64,000 nucleotides of DNA from Megamonas sp. UBA1796 (GTDB lineage Bacteria; Bacillota; Negativicutes; Selenomonadales; Selenomonadaceae). Each line of letters begins with the position of its first letter. Within the stretch, counting starts at the first letter, position 1. Positions 23,894-32,400 of the stretch are shown one piece after another. The DNA lies in NCBI GenBank assembly GCA_002319795.1, contig DCFU01000023.1, forward strand, positions 1 through 64,000, written 5' to 3'. The position numbers and the translations under genes are program-made. Below the pieces are notes generated by a model. That model was not told the DNA's origin. It worked only from the letters and a program-made list of their open reading frames with translations, and did not search any database.

Positions 23894-24946
23894 ATGGATT
23901 ATAGAGAGTTTATGGCGCAACTGCGGCAGGGCGAACTGAAGCATGTGTACCTGCTTGCAGGTGAGGAAAGCTATTATATTGAAAAGGCGGAAGAGGAAAT
24001 TCTGGCTCGTCTTTTGTCGGTCAAAGAGAGACAGGATGCCCTGCAGCGGTTGGACGGTGATATTGATACAGACGGACTTATCGGCATGGTAGAGTCTGCA
24101 CCATTTTTTGCGGATAAAAATGTTGTATTGTTGAAGGGCACGCGGCTGTTCAAGGAAAGAAAGGGAAATGCCAAAGAGGATAAGGAAGAGAAGAAAGGAA
24201 AAAACTACGCAGAAAAACAGGAAGGGCGCCTGTTGACGGCCATTTCGGATATGCCGGATTACAGCTATGTGATTTTTGAAACGCATGAAAAAGCGGATAA
24301 GCGGCGCAAGCTTTATAAGGCTGTGACAGCTGCAGGTGCTGTGCTTGAGGCGGAGCCTGTACGCGCATGGAACATCAATGGCTGGCTGCAGGATAAGCTG
24401 CGGGAGGTCGGCAAAGAACTTGAACCTGAGGCGTATACATATTTTATGGGAGCTGTAGGTATGATGCAGCAGATATCGCTGGGCTATCTGGATAAGGAGT
24501 TTGAAAAACTTGCACTTTATACGAAGGAGCGCCGTCTTACCAAAAATGATTTACTGCAGGTGTTTTCCAGCATACCGGAGGTATCTGGCTTTGCCATGCT
24601 GGATGCTGTGAGTCTGCATGATGCGGGGAAAGCGCTCACGCTGCTGCGGCGGCAAATAAAAGATGGCGTGTACCTGCCGCTGCTGTTGGGATTGCTTGTG
24701 CGGCATGTGCGGCAGTTGTGGCAGGCAAAGACGCTCATAGCGAAAGGCGTCCGTGGACGTCAGCTTGGCGCTCCCATGGAGCTTAATCCGTTCATTGCCG
24801 AAAAAGTTGGCCGGGCAAGCCAGAGCTTTGATGAGAAGCAACTTCAAAATGCCATGTTTGCTCTTGCGGATGCAGATTATTATTTGAAAACAGGCCAGGC
24901 AGGGGCGGAACTGCTGGAAAATGTAGTTATTGGTCTTTGCCGGTAA
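23894..24946 (+). CDS. holA: DNA polymerase III, delta subunit
   Basis: Clamp-loader subunit that opens the sliding clamp. The 350 residues open with YREFMAQLRQGELKHVYLLAGEESYYIEKAEEEI, which has the typical HolA start (xxVYLLxGEExxLxxxA). Further matches are SAPFFADKNVVLL, a lysine-rich insertion near residues 95-118 (KGNAKEDKEEKKGK), and the C-terminal helical collar with LLGLLVRHVRQLWQAK. The insertion is unusual in its charge. rpsT follows on the opposite strand, a common neighbour of holA in Firmicutes. Confidence 0.92.
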   Translation: MDYREFMAQLRQGELKHVYLLAGEESYYIEKAEEEILARLLSVKERQDALQRLDGDIDTDGLIGMVESAPFFADKNVVLLKGTRLFKERKGNAKEDKEEKKGKNYAEKQEGRLLTAISDMPDYSYVIFETHEKADKRRKLYKAVTAAGAVLEAEPVRAWNINGWLQDKLREVGKELEPEAYTYFMGAVGMMQQISLGYLDKEFEKLALYTKERRLTKNDLLQVFSSIPEVSGFAMLDAVSLHDAGKALTLLRRQIKDGVYLPLLLGLLVRHVRQLWQAKTLIAKGVRGRQLGAPMELNPFIAEKVGRASQSFDEKQLQNAMFALADADYYLKTGQAGAELLENVVIGLCR

Positions 24947-24952
24947 TAAAGA

Positions 24953-25000
24953 AAACACACATACAGCACGAAGAACTTTTATTTCGCTGCATATGTGTTT
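24953..25000 (+). other. Hairpin after holA
   Basis: AAACACACATACAGC near 24953 pairs with GCTGCATATGTGTTT near 24986-25000 with two wobble or mismatch positions and a loop of about 18 bases. No T-run follows. It may help form the 3' end of holA. Confidence 0.4.
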
Positions 25001-25018
25001 GATTCTGCTGCAAGTAAG

Positions 25019-25047
25019 AAAGCCTATCCTTTTTCAGGATAGGCTTT
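25019..25047. terminator. Bidirectional terminator between holA and rpsT
   Basis: AAAGCCTATCC (25019-25029) pairs perfectly with GGATAGGCTTT (25037-25047), with A and T runs on both sides, so it can end both converging transcripts. Confidence 0.9.
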
Positions 25048-25064
25048 TATTTCATCATGTAAAA

Positions 25065-25331
25065 TTACTTTGCAATCGCGTTGACTTTACGAGCCAGACG
25101 AGATTTCTTACGGCCGGCAGCATTCTTATGATATACATGATTTGCTGCTGCCTGATCAATCGTCTTGCATGCAAGAGTAAGGAGGGATTTCGCTTCGTCA
25201 GCGTTTCCGGCTGCAACAGCGTCAACAACCTTACGAGAAACCGTCTTTACGCGGGATTTCTCAGCAACGTTCTTTGCATGGCGCTTGGCGTCTGATTTTA
25301 CACTCAAAATAGATGCTTTGATATTTGGCAA
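25065..25331 (-). CDS. rpsT: 30S ribosomal protein S20
   Basis: 16S rRNA-binding primary assembly protein of 88 residues: PNIKASILSVKSDAKRHAKN at the N-terminus, then a Lys/Arg-rich helical bundle ending KKSRLARKVNAIAK. The start is TTG at 25331: GGGGGTG lies 6 bases upstream, the family begins MPN(I/K)KSA, and the only other in-frame candidate, GTG 25340, lies inside the SD. E. coli rpsT also starts with UUG, where the codon takes part in S20 feedback control. Confidence 0.96.
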   Translation of the reverse strand: MPNIKASILSVKSDAKRHAKNVAEKSRVKTVSRKVVDAVAAGNADEAKSLLTLACKTIDQAAANHVYHKNAAGRKKSRLARKVNAIAK

Positions 25332-25365
25332 ATAATTCACCCCCTTAACAGTTTACTACCTAAAT

Positions 25366-25394
25366 ATTCTAGCATGTGGGACTGAAAAAAGCAA
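25366..25394 (-). promoter_or_regulatory. Promoter of rpsT
   Basis: Minus strand: TTGCTT (25394-25389), 17 bases, TAGAAT (25371-25366). Confidence 0.65.
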
Positions 25395-25419
25395 CACTTG
25401 ATTTTGGGAGAATCCTTCC

Positions 25420-25449
25420 TTGCTAGGATAAGCTTGTGAATGCTATAAT
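25420..25449 (+). promoter_or_regulatory. Promoter of lepA-hemW
   Basis: TTGCTA (25420-25425), 18 bases, TATAAT (25444-25449) with an extended TGC directly before it. It lies back to back with the rpsT promoter. Confidence 0.7.
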
Positions 25450-25495
25450 GAAGAATAGTATTTGTAAGCAGTTCGCAGGAGGAAGAGAAGAAGCT

Positions 25496-27292
25496 ATGCA
25501 GACGAAATATATTCGCAATTTCTCGATTATCGCACATATAGACCATGGAAAATCTACCCTGGCAGACCGTCTCATTGAGTATACGGGAACTTTATCGAAA
25601 CGTGAGATGGAGGCGCAGGTGCTTGACAATATGGACCTTGAGCGTGAGCGGGGCATAACTATTAAGGCACAGACGGTGCGCCTTTCCTATAAGGGGGAGG
25701 ATGGAGAGTTTTATGAGCTTAACCTCATTGATACTCCGGGCCATGTGGATTTCCATTATGAAGTTTCACGAAGCCTTGCCGCCTGCGAGGGCGCATTGCT
25801 CGTCGTTGATGCAACGCAGGGTGTGGAAGCGCAGACACTGGCCAATGTATATATGGCATTGGAGCATGATTTGGAGATTATTCCTGTCATCAATAAAATT
25901 GATCTGCCCAGCGCAGACCCGGAAAGGGTAAGAAAGGAAATAGAAGATGTCATTGGACTTGATGCTTCTACTGCCATCATGGCTTCGGCTAAAACCGGAG
26001 AGGGCATAAAGGAAATTCTTGATGCGGTTGTCGCGCGTATTCCCGCACCGAAGGGAAGCGATGAAGAACCGTTGCAGGCACTTATTTTTGATTCGTATTT
26101 TGATTCCTATAAGGGAGCCATTGCACATATTCGTGTTATGGATGGCTATATAAAAAAAGGAATGCAGCTGAGAATGATGGCCACAGGTAAATTCTTTGAA
26201 GTCACAGATGTAGGCTGCTTCGGACCGGCTCCAATTAATGTAGAGCTTCTTGGCACGGGTGAGGTTGGCTTTGTGGCCGGCAGTCTCAAGAATGTCAAGG
26301 ATGTACGTGTGGGGGATACGGTTACGACAGCAGAGAACCCGGCATTGCAGGCCTTGCCGGGCTATCGCGGCGTGACGCCGATGGTTTATTGCGGACTATA
26401 TCCTGTAGACAGTGCTGACTATGAAAATCTGAAGGATGCTTTGGAAAAGCTGCAGCTCAACGATGCTTCACTCGTTTTTGAACCCGAGACTTCAATGGCT
26501 TTGGGCTTTGGCTGTCGTTGTGGATTTTTGGGGCTTTTGCATATGGATGTCATGCAGGAACGTTTGGAACGCGAGTACAATCTCAAGCTTATCACGACAG
26601 CTCCCAGTGTTATTTATCATGTGCACAAGACGGATGGTGAGATGCTTACAATCGATAATCCGTCTAAACTGCCGCCGGCTACGGAGATTGCCTCTATGGA
26701 GGAACCATTTGTCAAGGCCACGGTTATTGTACCGAATGACTATGTAGGTGCCGTGATGGAGATTTCGCAGAATAAGCGTGGTGAATTCAAGAGTATGGAC
26801 TATCTTGATGTAAATCGTGTGATGATCATATACCATATACCGCTCAGCGAAATCATCTATGATTACTTTGACAAGCTTAAATCCGCAACACGCGGGTATG
26901 CGTCCCTTGATTACGAGCTTGCGGACTATCAGGAGGCGAAGCTTGTAAAGCTTGATATCCTGCTTAATGGAGAACCTGTCGATGCGCTTTCAACCATCGT
27001 GCATGCGGATAATGCGGCTGCACGCGGTCGCATGCTTGCAGCTAAGCTCAAGGAAATCATCCCGCAGCAAATGTTCGAGATACCTATCCAGGCTGCTATG
27101 GGAAATAAGATTGTCGCGCGCGAGAATGTACGCGCCATGCGCAAGGATGTGCTGGCTAAATGCTATGGTGGTGACATCACGCGTAAACGTAAGCTGCTCG
27201 AAAAACAAAAGGAAGGTAAGAAACGTATGAAGGCTGTAGGCAGTGTTGAAGTACCGCAGGAAGCATTTATGGCGATCCTGAAGGTCGATTGA
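25496..27292 (+). CDS. lepA: Elongation factor 4 (back-translocating GTPase)
   Basis: Ribosome-bound translational GTPase of 598 residues, normal length. The G domain has AHIDHGKSTLADRL (P-loop), ERGITIKAQTVRL (switch I), IDTPGHVDFHYEVSRSL (switch II) and NKIDLPSADPERV. The LepA-specific C-terminal domain ends MKAVGSVEVPQEAFMAILKVD. ATG 25496 follows AGGAGGAAG; the frame is open to 25436 but without an SD. The stop and the hemW start overlap in TGATG, and the lepA-hemW order is usual in Firmicutes. Confidence 0.98.
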   Translation: MQTKYIRNFSIIAHIDHGKSTLADRLIEYTGTLSKREMEAQVLDNMDLERERGITIKAQTVRLSYKGEDGEFYELNLIDTPGHVDFHYEVSRSLAACEGALLVVDATQGVEAQTLANVYMALEHDLEIIPVINKIDLPSADPERVRKEIEDVIGLDASTAIMASAKTGEGIKEILDAVVARIPAPKGSDEEPLQALIFDSYFDSYKGAIAHIRVMDGYIKKGMQLRMMATGKFFEVTDVGCFGPAPINVELLGTGEVGFVAGSLKNVKDVRVGDTVTTAENPALQALPGYRGVTPMVYCGLYPVDSADYENLKDALEKLQLNDASLVFEPETSMALGFGCRCGFLGLLHMDVMQERLEREYNLKLITTAPSVIYHVHKTDGEMLTIDNPSKLPPATEIASMEEPFVKATVIVPNDYVGAVMEISQNKRGEFKSMDYLDVNRVMIIYHIPLSEIIYDYFDKLKSATRGYASLDYELADYQEAKLVKLDILLNGEPVDALSTIVHADNAAARGRMLAAKLKEIIPQQMFEIPIQAAMGNKIVARENVRAMRKDVLAKCYGGDITRKRKLLEKQKEGKKRMKAVGSVEVPQEAFMAILKVD

Positions 27293-28431
27293 TGCGCTGG
27301 GGAATTTATATACATATCCCGTTTTGCCGCCAGAAATGCTTTTATTGTGACTTTCCTTCCTTTGCTGGCCGGGAAAACCGTATGGAAGCATATACTAACG
27401 CCCTGTGTCGCGAGATTTCGGCACAGGGCACTTTTATAGGGAGCAGACAGGAACCGGCCGCGACGGTTTATATCGGTGGTGGTACACCAACCATGCTGTC
27501 AATGTCGGAGCTCACGGCTATTGTATGCGCGCTGCGGAAGGCCTTTCCGATAGCGGTGGATGCTGAATTTACCATGGAGGCGAATCCGGGCACTGTTGGC
27601 GCAGGAGAGCTTAAAGAGCTCAGAGAGCTGGGAATCAACCGATTGAGCTTTGGTGTACAGAGTTTCGATGATGCTTTGCTCAGGCGTATCGGGCGCGTGC
27701 ATACGGCTGCGCAGGCATTGGAGGCGGTAGAGAATGCCCAGATCGCTGGGTTTAAAAATCTGAGTCTTGACCTTATGTATGGTTTGCCGGGACAGACGCT
27801 GGGTCAGCTTGAAAATAGCGTGGAGACGGCGTTTTCACTCGGTATCCAGCATATTTCAATCTATGGTCTACAGCTTGAAGAAGGCACTGTATTTGCGAGG
27901 CAGCGCGATATGGGCAGGCTGGTGCTGCCGTCGGAAGAAACGGCCGAAGCTATGTATGATTATATGACAGTGTCCTTGCCACAACATGGCTATATGCGCT
28001 ATGAAATTTCGAATTTTGCCCTGCCAGGTTTTGAAAGCCGCCATAACCTCGGTTATTGGCAGGATGTGCCATACCTCGGACTGGGCGCTGCGGCACATTC
28101 CTATACTGGCGAGCAGCGTCTGGCCAATATAACGGATATTGATTCATATATACAACTGCTTGCAGCCCAAAAATCTCCCGCGCTTGAAGAAGAGAAAATA
28201 ACGCGGAAAATAGCGATGGAGGAATTCGCTTTTCTTGCTCTGCGAACAACGCAGGGGATTGACAAAAAAGCCTTTGAAACGAAATTTGGCTGTCCGCTTG
28301 CCAGCGTTTACCGTGAAGCCATCCATCGCATGCAGGAAAAAGGCTTGCTTGAAGAAAAGCAAAATCATGTGCATTTGACACGCCTTGGCATGAAGTACGG
28401 AAATATCGTGTTTGAAGAATTTATGCTATAA
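27292..28431 (+). CDS. hemW: Radical SAM heme chaperone HemW
   Basis: 379-residue radical SAM protein that binds heme and helps load it into respiratory proteins. The cluster motif is CRQKCFYC at residues 12-19 (CxxxCxxC). GGGTPTML, LSFGVQSFDDALLRRIGRVH and DLMYGLPGQT are conserved in the HemN/HemW group. The length and the absence of a cysteine directly after the cluster favour HemW over the coproporphyrinogen dehydrogenase HemN. ATG 27292 overlaps the lepA stop by one base; a TTG at 27289 is possible but less likely. Confidence 0.93.
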   Translation: MRWGIYIHIPFCRQKCFYCDFPSFAGRENRMEAYTNALCREISAQGTFIGSRQEPAATVYIGGGTPTMLSMSELTAIVCALRKAFPIAVDAEFTMEANPGTVGAGELKELRELGINRLSFGVQSFDDALLRRIGRVHTAAQALEAVENAQIAGFKNLSLDLMYGLPGQTLGQLENSVETAFSLGIQHISIYGLQLEEGTVFARQRDMGRLVLPSEETAEAMYDYMTVSLPQHGYMRYEISNFALPGFESRHNLGYWQDVPYLGLGAAAHSYTGEQRLANITDIDSYIQLLAAQKSPALEEEKITRKIAMEEFAFLALRTTQGIDKKAFETKFGCPLASVYREAIHRMQEKGLLEEKQNHVHLTRLGMKYGNIVFEEFML

Positions 28432-28597
28432 ATAGATGGGGATTTTTCTGGCAGATTGGTTTAGAGGAATGGAATATTTACGGAATGCTTAAAAGAAAAT
28501 AGCAGCTTTAACAGGATTTTAGAGTTTTTTTAGAGGACTCATTTGTTCAAAGAATTGTGCGGTTTTTAACAATTACGCATAAATTTACAGGAACTTA

Positions 28598-28626
28598 TTG
28601 ACAGTATGTAAAATTTGTCATATATT
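28598..28626 (+). promoter_or_regulatory. Promoter of the HD-GYP gene
   Basis: TTGACA (28598-28603), exactly 17 bases, TATATT (28621-28626). Apart from this, 28432-28723 shows an AT-rich leader and nothing else that I can name. Confidence 0.85.
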
Positions 28627-28723
28627 CGAAGCATGGCATTTAGGAAAGAACGATTCAATGAATACACTGGATTGGAATTGCTTTGACCTGGAATAGTCAT
28701 TTGCTGAAGGGGGACGATTATGA

Positions 28724-29800
28724 ATGGGTGATACCAAGCCGGCAGGAACAAGAAAAGTTTTGGAGCAGAGCGTAGAATATTTGGTGCCGGGGATGGAGCT
28801 TGCCTCGGATGTATGCAGTGCGGATAATTCTTCTATGTTGGCGAGTGCCGGTACGATTGTCAATAACGATCTTATTAAAAAATTTGAGAACTGGGAAATT
28901 GCAAAGGTAGATATCGTTGCTGAGATCACAGAAAATCCTATTGTGGATCCCAAGGTGCAAAAGTTTCTGAATCAATATAATCAGTCCGTCACTGTGATGC
29001 AGAAGGCCTTTGATGACATCCGGCAGACACAGGATGTGCCAGTGGAGGAATTCACAGAGACAGCAGATGGAATTGTGGATAATGTATCTGACAGCATGAA
29101 TATCATTGATAAGATCTATGATCTGCCGGTTTGTGATGATTATACCTTTCGCCATAGTGTCAATGTCAGTGCCATTTCAGCACTCATTGCGACCTGGCTC
29201 AAATTCCCAGCGGAAAATGTCAGTGCCATTGCGCTTGCGGGTCTTCTGCATGATGTCGGTAAGTCCCAGTTGCCGCCAGCATTGCTGAATAAGCCCTATA
29301 AGCTTCCGCCGGCTGAATATGCCATATATCAGACCCATACCAAACTGGGATATGAACTGGCGAACAAAAAGCATACGATCGCACGCAGTGTATTGTATGC
29401 AATATTGGAGCATCATGAGAGAATGGATGGCTCGGGATATCCTGTACAGTTATGTGCGCCGGATATCCATCCTTATGCCAAGATTATTGCTGTGGCGGAT
29501 ATGTTTGATGAGTCCCTCACAATCAATTGTGATACGCCTGGAGCCGTCAGTCCGTATCTGAGCCTGGATAAACTGCGTGAGGAGATAGGCTGTCTTGATG
29601 CCAAAGCATGTATTACCTTTCGGGAAAACATGATGAACTTTCTTTCGGGAAATCGTGTCATGCTTACCAACAAGCAGGCCGGAAGAGTTGTTTTTCTGAA
29701 TAAGGACAAGCCCTCCCGTTCCATGGTACAAATGGACGACGGCACAGTGCTTGATTTGTCGAAGATGAATGATGTTTGTATTCATTATGTAATAAAATAA
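28724..29800 (+). CDS. HD-GYP domain protein, probable c-di-GMP phosphodiesterase
   Basis: Cytoplasmic protein of 358 residues. The N-terminal part (about 1-130) contains VPGMELASDVCSADNSSMLASAG, a stretch often found ahead of HD-GYP domains. The HD-GYP domain spans about 140-320, with H of FRHSVNVS, LLHDVGKSQLP (HD about 176), HTKLGYEL, EHHERMDGSGYP (about 228-238) and AVADMFDES. All metal and GYP residues are present, so hydrolysis of c-di-GMP to GMP is expected. There is no receiver domain. It has its own promoter and terminator. Confidence 0.93.
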   Translation: MGDTKPAGTRKVLEQSVEYLVPGMELASDVCSADNSSMLASAGTIVNNDLIKKFENWEIAKVDIVAEITENPIVDPKVQKFLNQYNQSVTVMQKAFDDIRQTQDVPVEEFTETADGIVDNVSDSMNIIDKIYDLPVCDDYTFRHSVNVSAISALIATWLKFPAENVSAIALAGLLHDVGKSQLPPALLNKPYKLPPAEYAIYQTHTKLGYELANKKHTIARSVLYAILEHHERMDGSGYPVQLCAPDIHPYAKIIAVADMFDESLTINCDTPGAVSPYLSLDKLREEIGCLDAKACITFRENMMNFLSGNRVMLTNKQAGRVVFLNKDKPSRSMVQMDDGTVLDLSKMNDVCIHYVIK

Positions 29801-29865
29801 CTTTGCTATTAGAGAATGCGGAAGCGTATCGATGATGTGTGCGTTTATCCTATGTGGTTTATACA

Positions 29866-29899
29866 AGATTTCTTTCTGTTCAGGGAGAAATCTTTTTTT
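29866..29899 (+). terminator. Terminator after the HD-GYP gene
   Basis: AGATTTCT (29866-29873) pairs with AGAAATCT (29886-29893), followed by seven T. Confidence 0.88.
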
Positions 29900-30003
29900 A
29901 TTACCGAGACCAATTCAAGTGCATATTAGAGCAATGCGGCTGCTTAAAAAATTATGGAATCAAGCGGAACTCTTTCTGGTTTTAACATAGGCAAACTTCC
30001 TGG

Positions 30004-30210
30004 TTAAAAATAATTCTTACGTCCTACAAGGTAATCAATAGAGACATTGAAATAATCGGCAATCGCTATGAGCAAAGAGATATTGGGTTCCCGCTTGCCG
30101 GACTCGTAAAAACGCCAGGCGCGTGGCGTCATGCCAAAGTGTCCGGCGATTTCCTTCTGTCCGATATGCTTTGTCAGGCGAAGTTGTTTTAGTCGTTCTG
30201 CAAAATTCAT
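30004..30210 (-). CDS. Small XRE-family DNA-binding protein
   Basis: 68-residue protein that consists of a single Cro/CI-type helix-turn-helix: NFAERLKQLRLTKHIGQKEIAGHFGMTPRAWRFYESGKREP and then LLIAIADYFNVSIDYLVGR, the usual end of the fold. ATG 30210 has AAGGAGGAG 5 bases upstream; a GTG at 30228 precedes that SD. It is divergent from the promoter at 30238-30266 and from the PocR chemoreceptor gene, so it may control that gene or itself. The targets are unknown. Confidence 0.88.
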   Translation of the reverse strand: MNFAERLKQLRLTKHIGQKEIAGHFGMTPRAWRFYESGKREPNISLLIAIADYFNVSIDYLVGRKNYF

Positions 30211-30237
30211 AGACTCCTCCTTAAGCACTAATTACGA

Positions 30238-30266
30238 TTGACAAAAATAAGACCATTCTGTACAAT
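30238..30266 (+). promoter_or_regulatory. Consensus promoter divergent from the XRE gene
   Basis: TTGACA (30238-30243), exactly 17 bases, TACAAT (30261-30266). Transcription would start near 30273, inside the hairpin at 30271. Confidence 0.82.
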
Positions 30267-30270
30267 GTAA

Positions 30271-30295
30271 AAAGAGGAACAAAATGTTCCTCTTT
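30271..30295 (+). repeat. Perfect 10-bp palindromic hairpin at the predicted +1
   Basis: AAAGAGGAAC (30271-30280) and GTTCCTCTTT (30286-30295), loop of five. No T-run follows. It may be an operator for the divergent regulator or a stabilising 5' stem of the mRNA. Confidence 0.75.
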
Positions 30296-30351
30296 GATAT
30301 GAGATGTTGTTTGAAGATCATTTTGCATAAATCGTATCACCTTTCGTTATT

Positions 30352-30380
30352 AACGTCATCGGTATAATGTGCATGACGTT
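30352..30380 (+). promoter_or_regulatory. 8-bp dyad enclosing a TATAAT box
   Basis: AACGTCAT (30352-30359) and ATGACGTT (30373-30380) are perfect inverted copies 13 bases apart, with TATAAT at 30363-30368 between them. No clear -35 lies 17 bases upstream, which would suit an activator- or repressor-controlled promoter for the gene at 30412. Confidence 0.6.
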
Positions 30381-30411
30381 TTTATAAATTTATGTCAAGA
30401 GGAGCAGAGAT

Positions 30412-31440
30412 ATGGAAGGTTCAATTGAGTTTAGTGATTTAAAGCTGACGGACGTATTGGATGTCGAGGTGCTTCAGAAGTTTCAGGACAGCTTTGCGAA
30501 GGGAATGGGGCTAGCCAGTGTAACGGTGGATAAGGATGGGATACCAGTTACTAAACCGAGCTGCTATACGAAATTCTGTATGGATTATACGCATTCTACC
30601 GAATGCGGTGATAAGAGATGCGCGGAATCCCACCGGCGTGGTGGTGAAGAAGCGGCACGCCTTGGTAAGCCTGTGGTGTATGAATGTCATGCGGGGCTTA
30701 TTGATTTTGCGGCGCCTATCATTATAGAAGGGCACCTTATGGGAACCATTCTGGGTGGACAGGTACTTCTTAACAAGCCAATTGAAGAAAGGTACCAAAA
30801 TATTGCCAAAGAAATCGGCGTAGATTCGGTTGGCTATGTGGAAGCGGTAAAGCACGTTAATATATTGGATAAGGAACGTGTCGAGGAAGCTGCGAATGTC
30901 CTTTATCTGGTCACGAATAATATGTCCAATGCGGCATATCAGAAAATGAAGCTCAATACGGTAGCGGTTTCATTGAGTGACAGTCTCCATCAAATATCTG
31001 CGACTATGCAGGAATTGGCGGCTTCTGCAACTACGGTAAGTGGAAATCAGGATAGCCTGAATACGGAGATAAAGAACGTTGACAGCATGACAGAACAAAT
31101 CAATGAGGTTATGGAGCTTATCAAGGAAATAGCCGATGAGACGAGACTTTTGGGGCTAAACGCCGCCATTGAAGCTGCCCGGGCTGGTGAAGCCGGAGCT
31201 GGCTTTGGTGTTGTTGCACAAGAAATACGGAATTTGTCGACAGATTCGAAGGAAACCGTGAGCAAGATTAAGGAATTTACGACGAAGATAAGAAAATCAG
31301 TTGATACAACGGTATCCATGGGAAATGAAACACTTTCAACAGTGCAGCAGCAGGCAGCTGCCATAGAAGAAGTAACCTCCAGCGTCGAAGAAATCACTGC
31401 AGTGGCTGAAGAATTACAAGCATTGGCAAGTGCAAAATAA
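30412..31440 (+). CDS. Soluble chemoreceptor: PocR sensor + MCP signalling domain
   Basis: 342 residues without membrane segments. Residues about 5-170 are a PocR-type ligand-binding domain: KDGIPVTKPS, the cysteine-rich YTKFCMDYTHSTECGDKRCAES (spread over about 22 residues) and YECHAGLIDFAAPIII. Residues about 180-342 form the coiled-coil MCP hairpin with tip LLGLNAAIEAARAGEAGAGFGVVAQEIRNLS. It should report on a cytoplasmic ligand to CheA/CheW. PocR domains are proposed to bind small diols or hydrocarbons, and the cysteine cluster hints at a metal or redox site. The signalling domain is short and there is no pentapeptide tether. The SD is AAGAGGAG; cheW follows by 20 bases. Confidence 0.92.
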   Translation: MEGSIEFSDLKLTDVLDVEVLQKFQDSFAKGMGLASVTVDKDGIPVTKPSCYTKFCMDYTHSTECGDKRCAESHRRGGEEAARLGKPVVYECHAGLIDFAAPIIIEGHLMGTILGGQVLLNKPIEERYQNIAKEIGVDSVGYVEAVKHVNILDKERVEEAANVLYLVTNNMSNAAYQKMKLNTVAVSLSDSLHQISATMQELAASATTVSGNQDSLNTEIKNVDSMTEQINEVMELIKEIADETRLLGLNAAIEAARAGEAGAGFGVVAQEIRNLSTDSKETVSKIKEFTTKIRKSVDTTVSMGNETLSTVQQQAAAIEEVTSSVEEITAVAEELQALASAK

Positions 31441-31460
31441 AAAAGTGGGAAGGGAATCTT

Positions 31461-31952
31461 ATGTCCGATATGCAATTGGTCGTTTTTGAACTGGATGGAA
31501 ACGAATACGCGATTGATGCACTATCTGTAAACGGTATATTGCGTGCTAAAAAATTCGAGATAAAAACAATACCAGGACTGCCAGATTATATTACCGGTGC
31601 AATCCAGCTCAGAGGCAACGTGAATTATATATTTAATTTGAAGAAAAAATTGAATATCAAGAATCAGGATATTGTTTTGGAAAGCAAATTTATTATGATA
31701 AATATAGAGGACCAGGTTGTTGGCTGGATTGTTGACGAGGTTACGGATATCATCAAGTTTTCCACTGAAAATATAGAAATGCCGCCTGGTTTTGTCAAGA
31801 ATGAGCGGATTTCCTATTTAAAGGGAATTGGAAAAATCGACGACAGAATCATTGTTTTACTGAATCCTGAAAATATCCTGAATGTCGAGGGACTTATGGA
31901 TATTGATGAGGTAGCAGCCGTGCTTGAAGACACAAAGGAAGCTTTGAATTGA
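31461..31952 (+). CDS. cheW: Chemotaxis coupling protein CheW
   Basis: 163-residue CheW-like domain that links receptors to the kinase CheA. It contains LVVFELDGNEYAID at the start, the receptor-binding region IPGLPDYITGAIQLRGNVNYIFNL, and GWIVDEVTDIIKF. Relative to the usual GxxNLRG motif, it has AIQLRGNVNYIFNL, still a good match. ATG 31461 follows AAGGGAA. It is paired with the PocR receptor, so it may be dedicated to that sensor. The terminator at 32042 ends the unit. Confidence 0.92.
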   Translation: MSDMQLVVFELDGNEYAIDALSVNGILRAKKFEIKTIPGLPDYITGAIQLRGNVNYIFNLKKKLNIKNQDIVLESKFIMINIEDQVVGWIVDEVTDIIKFSTENIEMPPGFVKNERISYLKGIGKIDDRIIVLLNPENILNVEGLMDIDEVAAVLEDTKEALN

Positions 31953-32041
31953 GAAACAGTGACAGAATTGCATAGTATAGAGAACGCTGCCACCGGTTGC
32001 TGTGCTTTTGTGTAGGAAATAGCATATAGACTCCGTGTGTG

Positions 32042-32077
32042 AAAAAGTCAATTTGGTTCTTACAAATTGGCTTTTTT
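32042..32077 (+). terminator. Terminator after cheW
   Basis: AAAAAGTCAATTTG (32042-32055) pairs with CAAATTGGCTTTTT (32063-32076) with one G-U pair, and the T-run continues to 32077. Confidence 0.88.
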
Positions 32078-32360
32078 CAATTGGTGTTTTGGCTGTGCAC
32101 CTATCGGTTCTTTTTTGGTATCTCGCTGAAGATTTGCAAAGATGTTTCAGCTGAATATATTATATACTAACTTGATAATATTAAGTTGATAATATTTGCA
32201 AAAAAGAGTCTTTTCGCTTGTGACAGAGAAAGACGGAGTCTGCAGACATTGCGGAGCGTATTGGAAGATTTTACAAAAACGGTATAGTTGCTGCGATAAA
32301 AAAGCATACAGACTGTTTTAAAGGAAAACGAGAAAATTTTTTTAAATGCAAATTGACTTA
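32078..32360. other. Non-coding gap before the heat-shock operon
   Basis: AT-rich stretch with no frame that has an SD. A tandem direct repeat lies at 32172-32196 and is listed separately. I see nothing else. Confidence 0.5.
32172..32196. repeat. Tandem 11-bp direct repeat
   Basis: TTGATAATATT occurs at 32172-32182 and again at 32186-32196, three bases apart (14-bp period). It lies 165 bases upstream of the hrcA promoter. Confidence 0.7.
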
Positions 32361-32389
32361 TTGACTTTTGGCCTAAAGCGCGGTATAGT
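32361..32389 (+). promoter_or_regulatory. Promoter of hrcA-grpE-dnaK-dnaJ
   Basis: TTGACT (32361-32366), exactly 17 bases, TATAGT (32384-32389). The start is near 32396, five bases ahead of the CIRCE element. Confidence 0.9.
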
Positions 32390-32400
32390 CTTATTAGATG

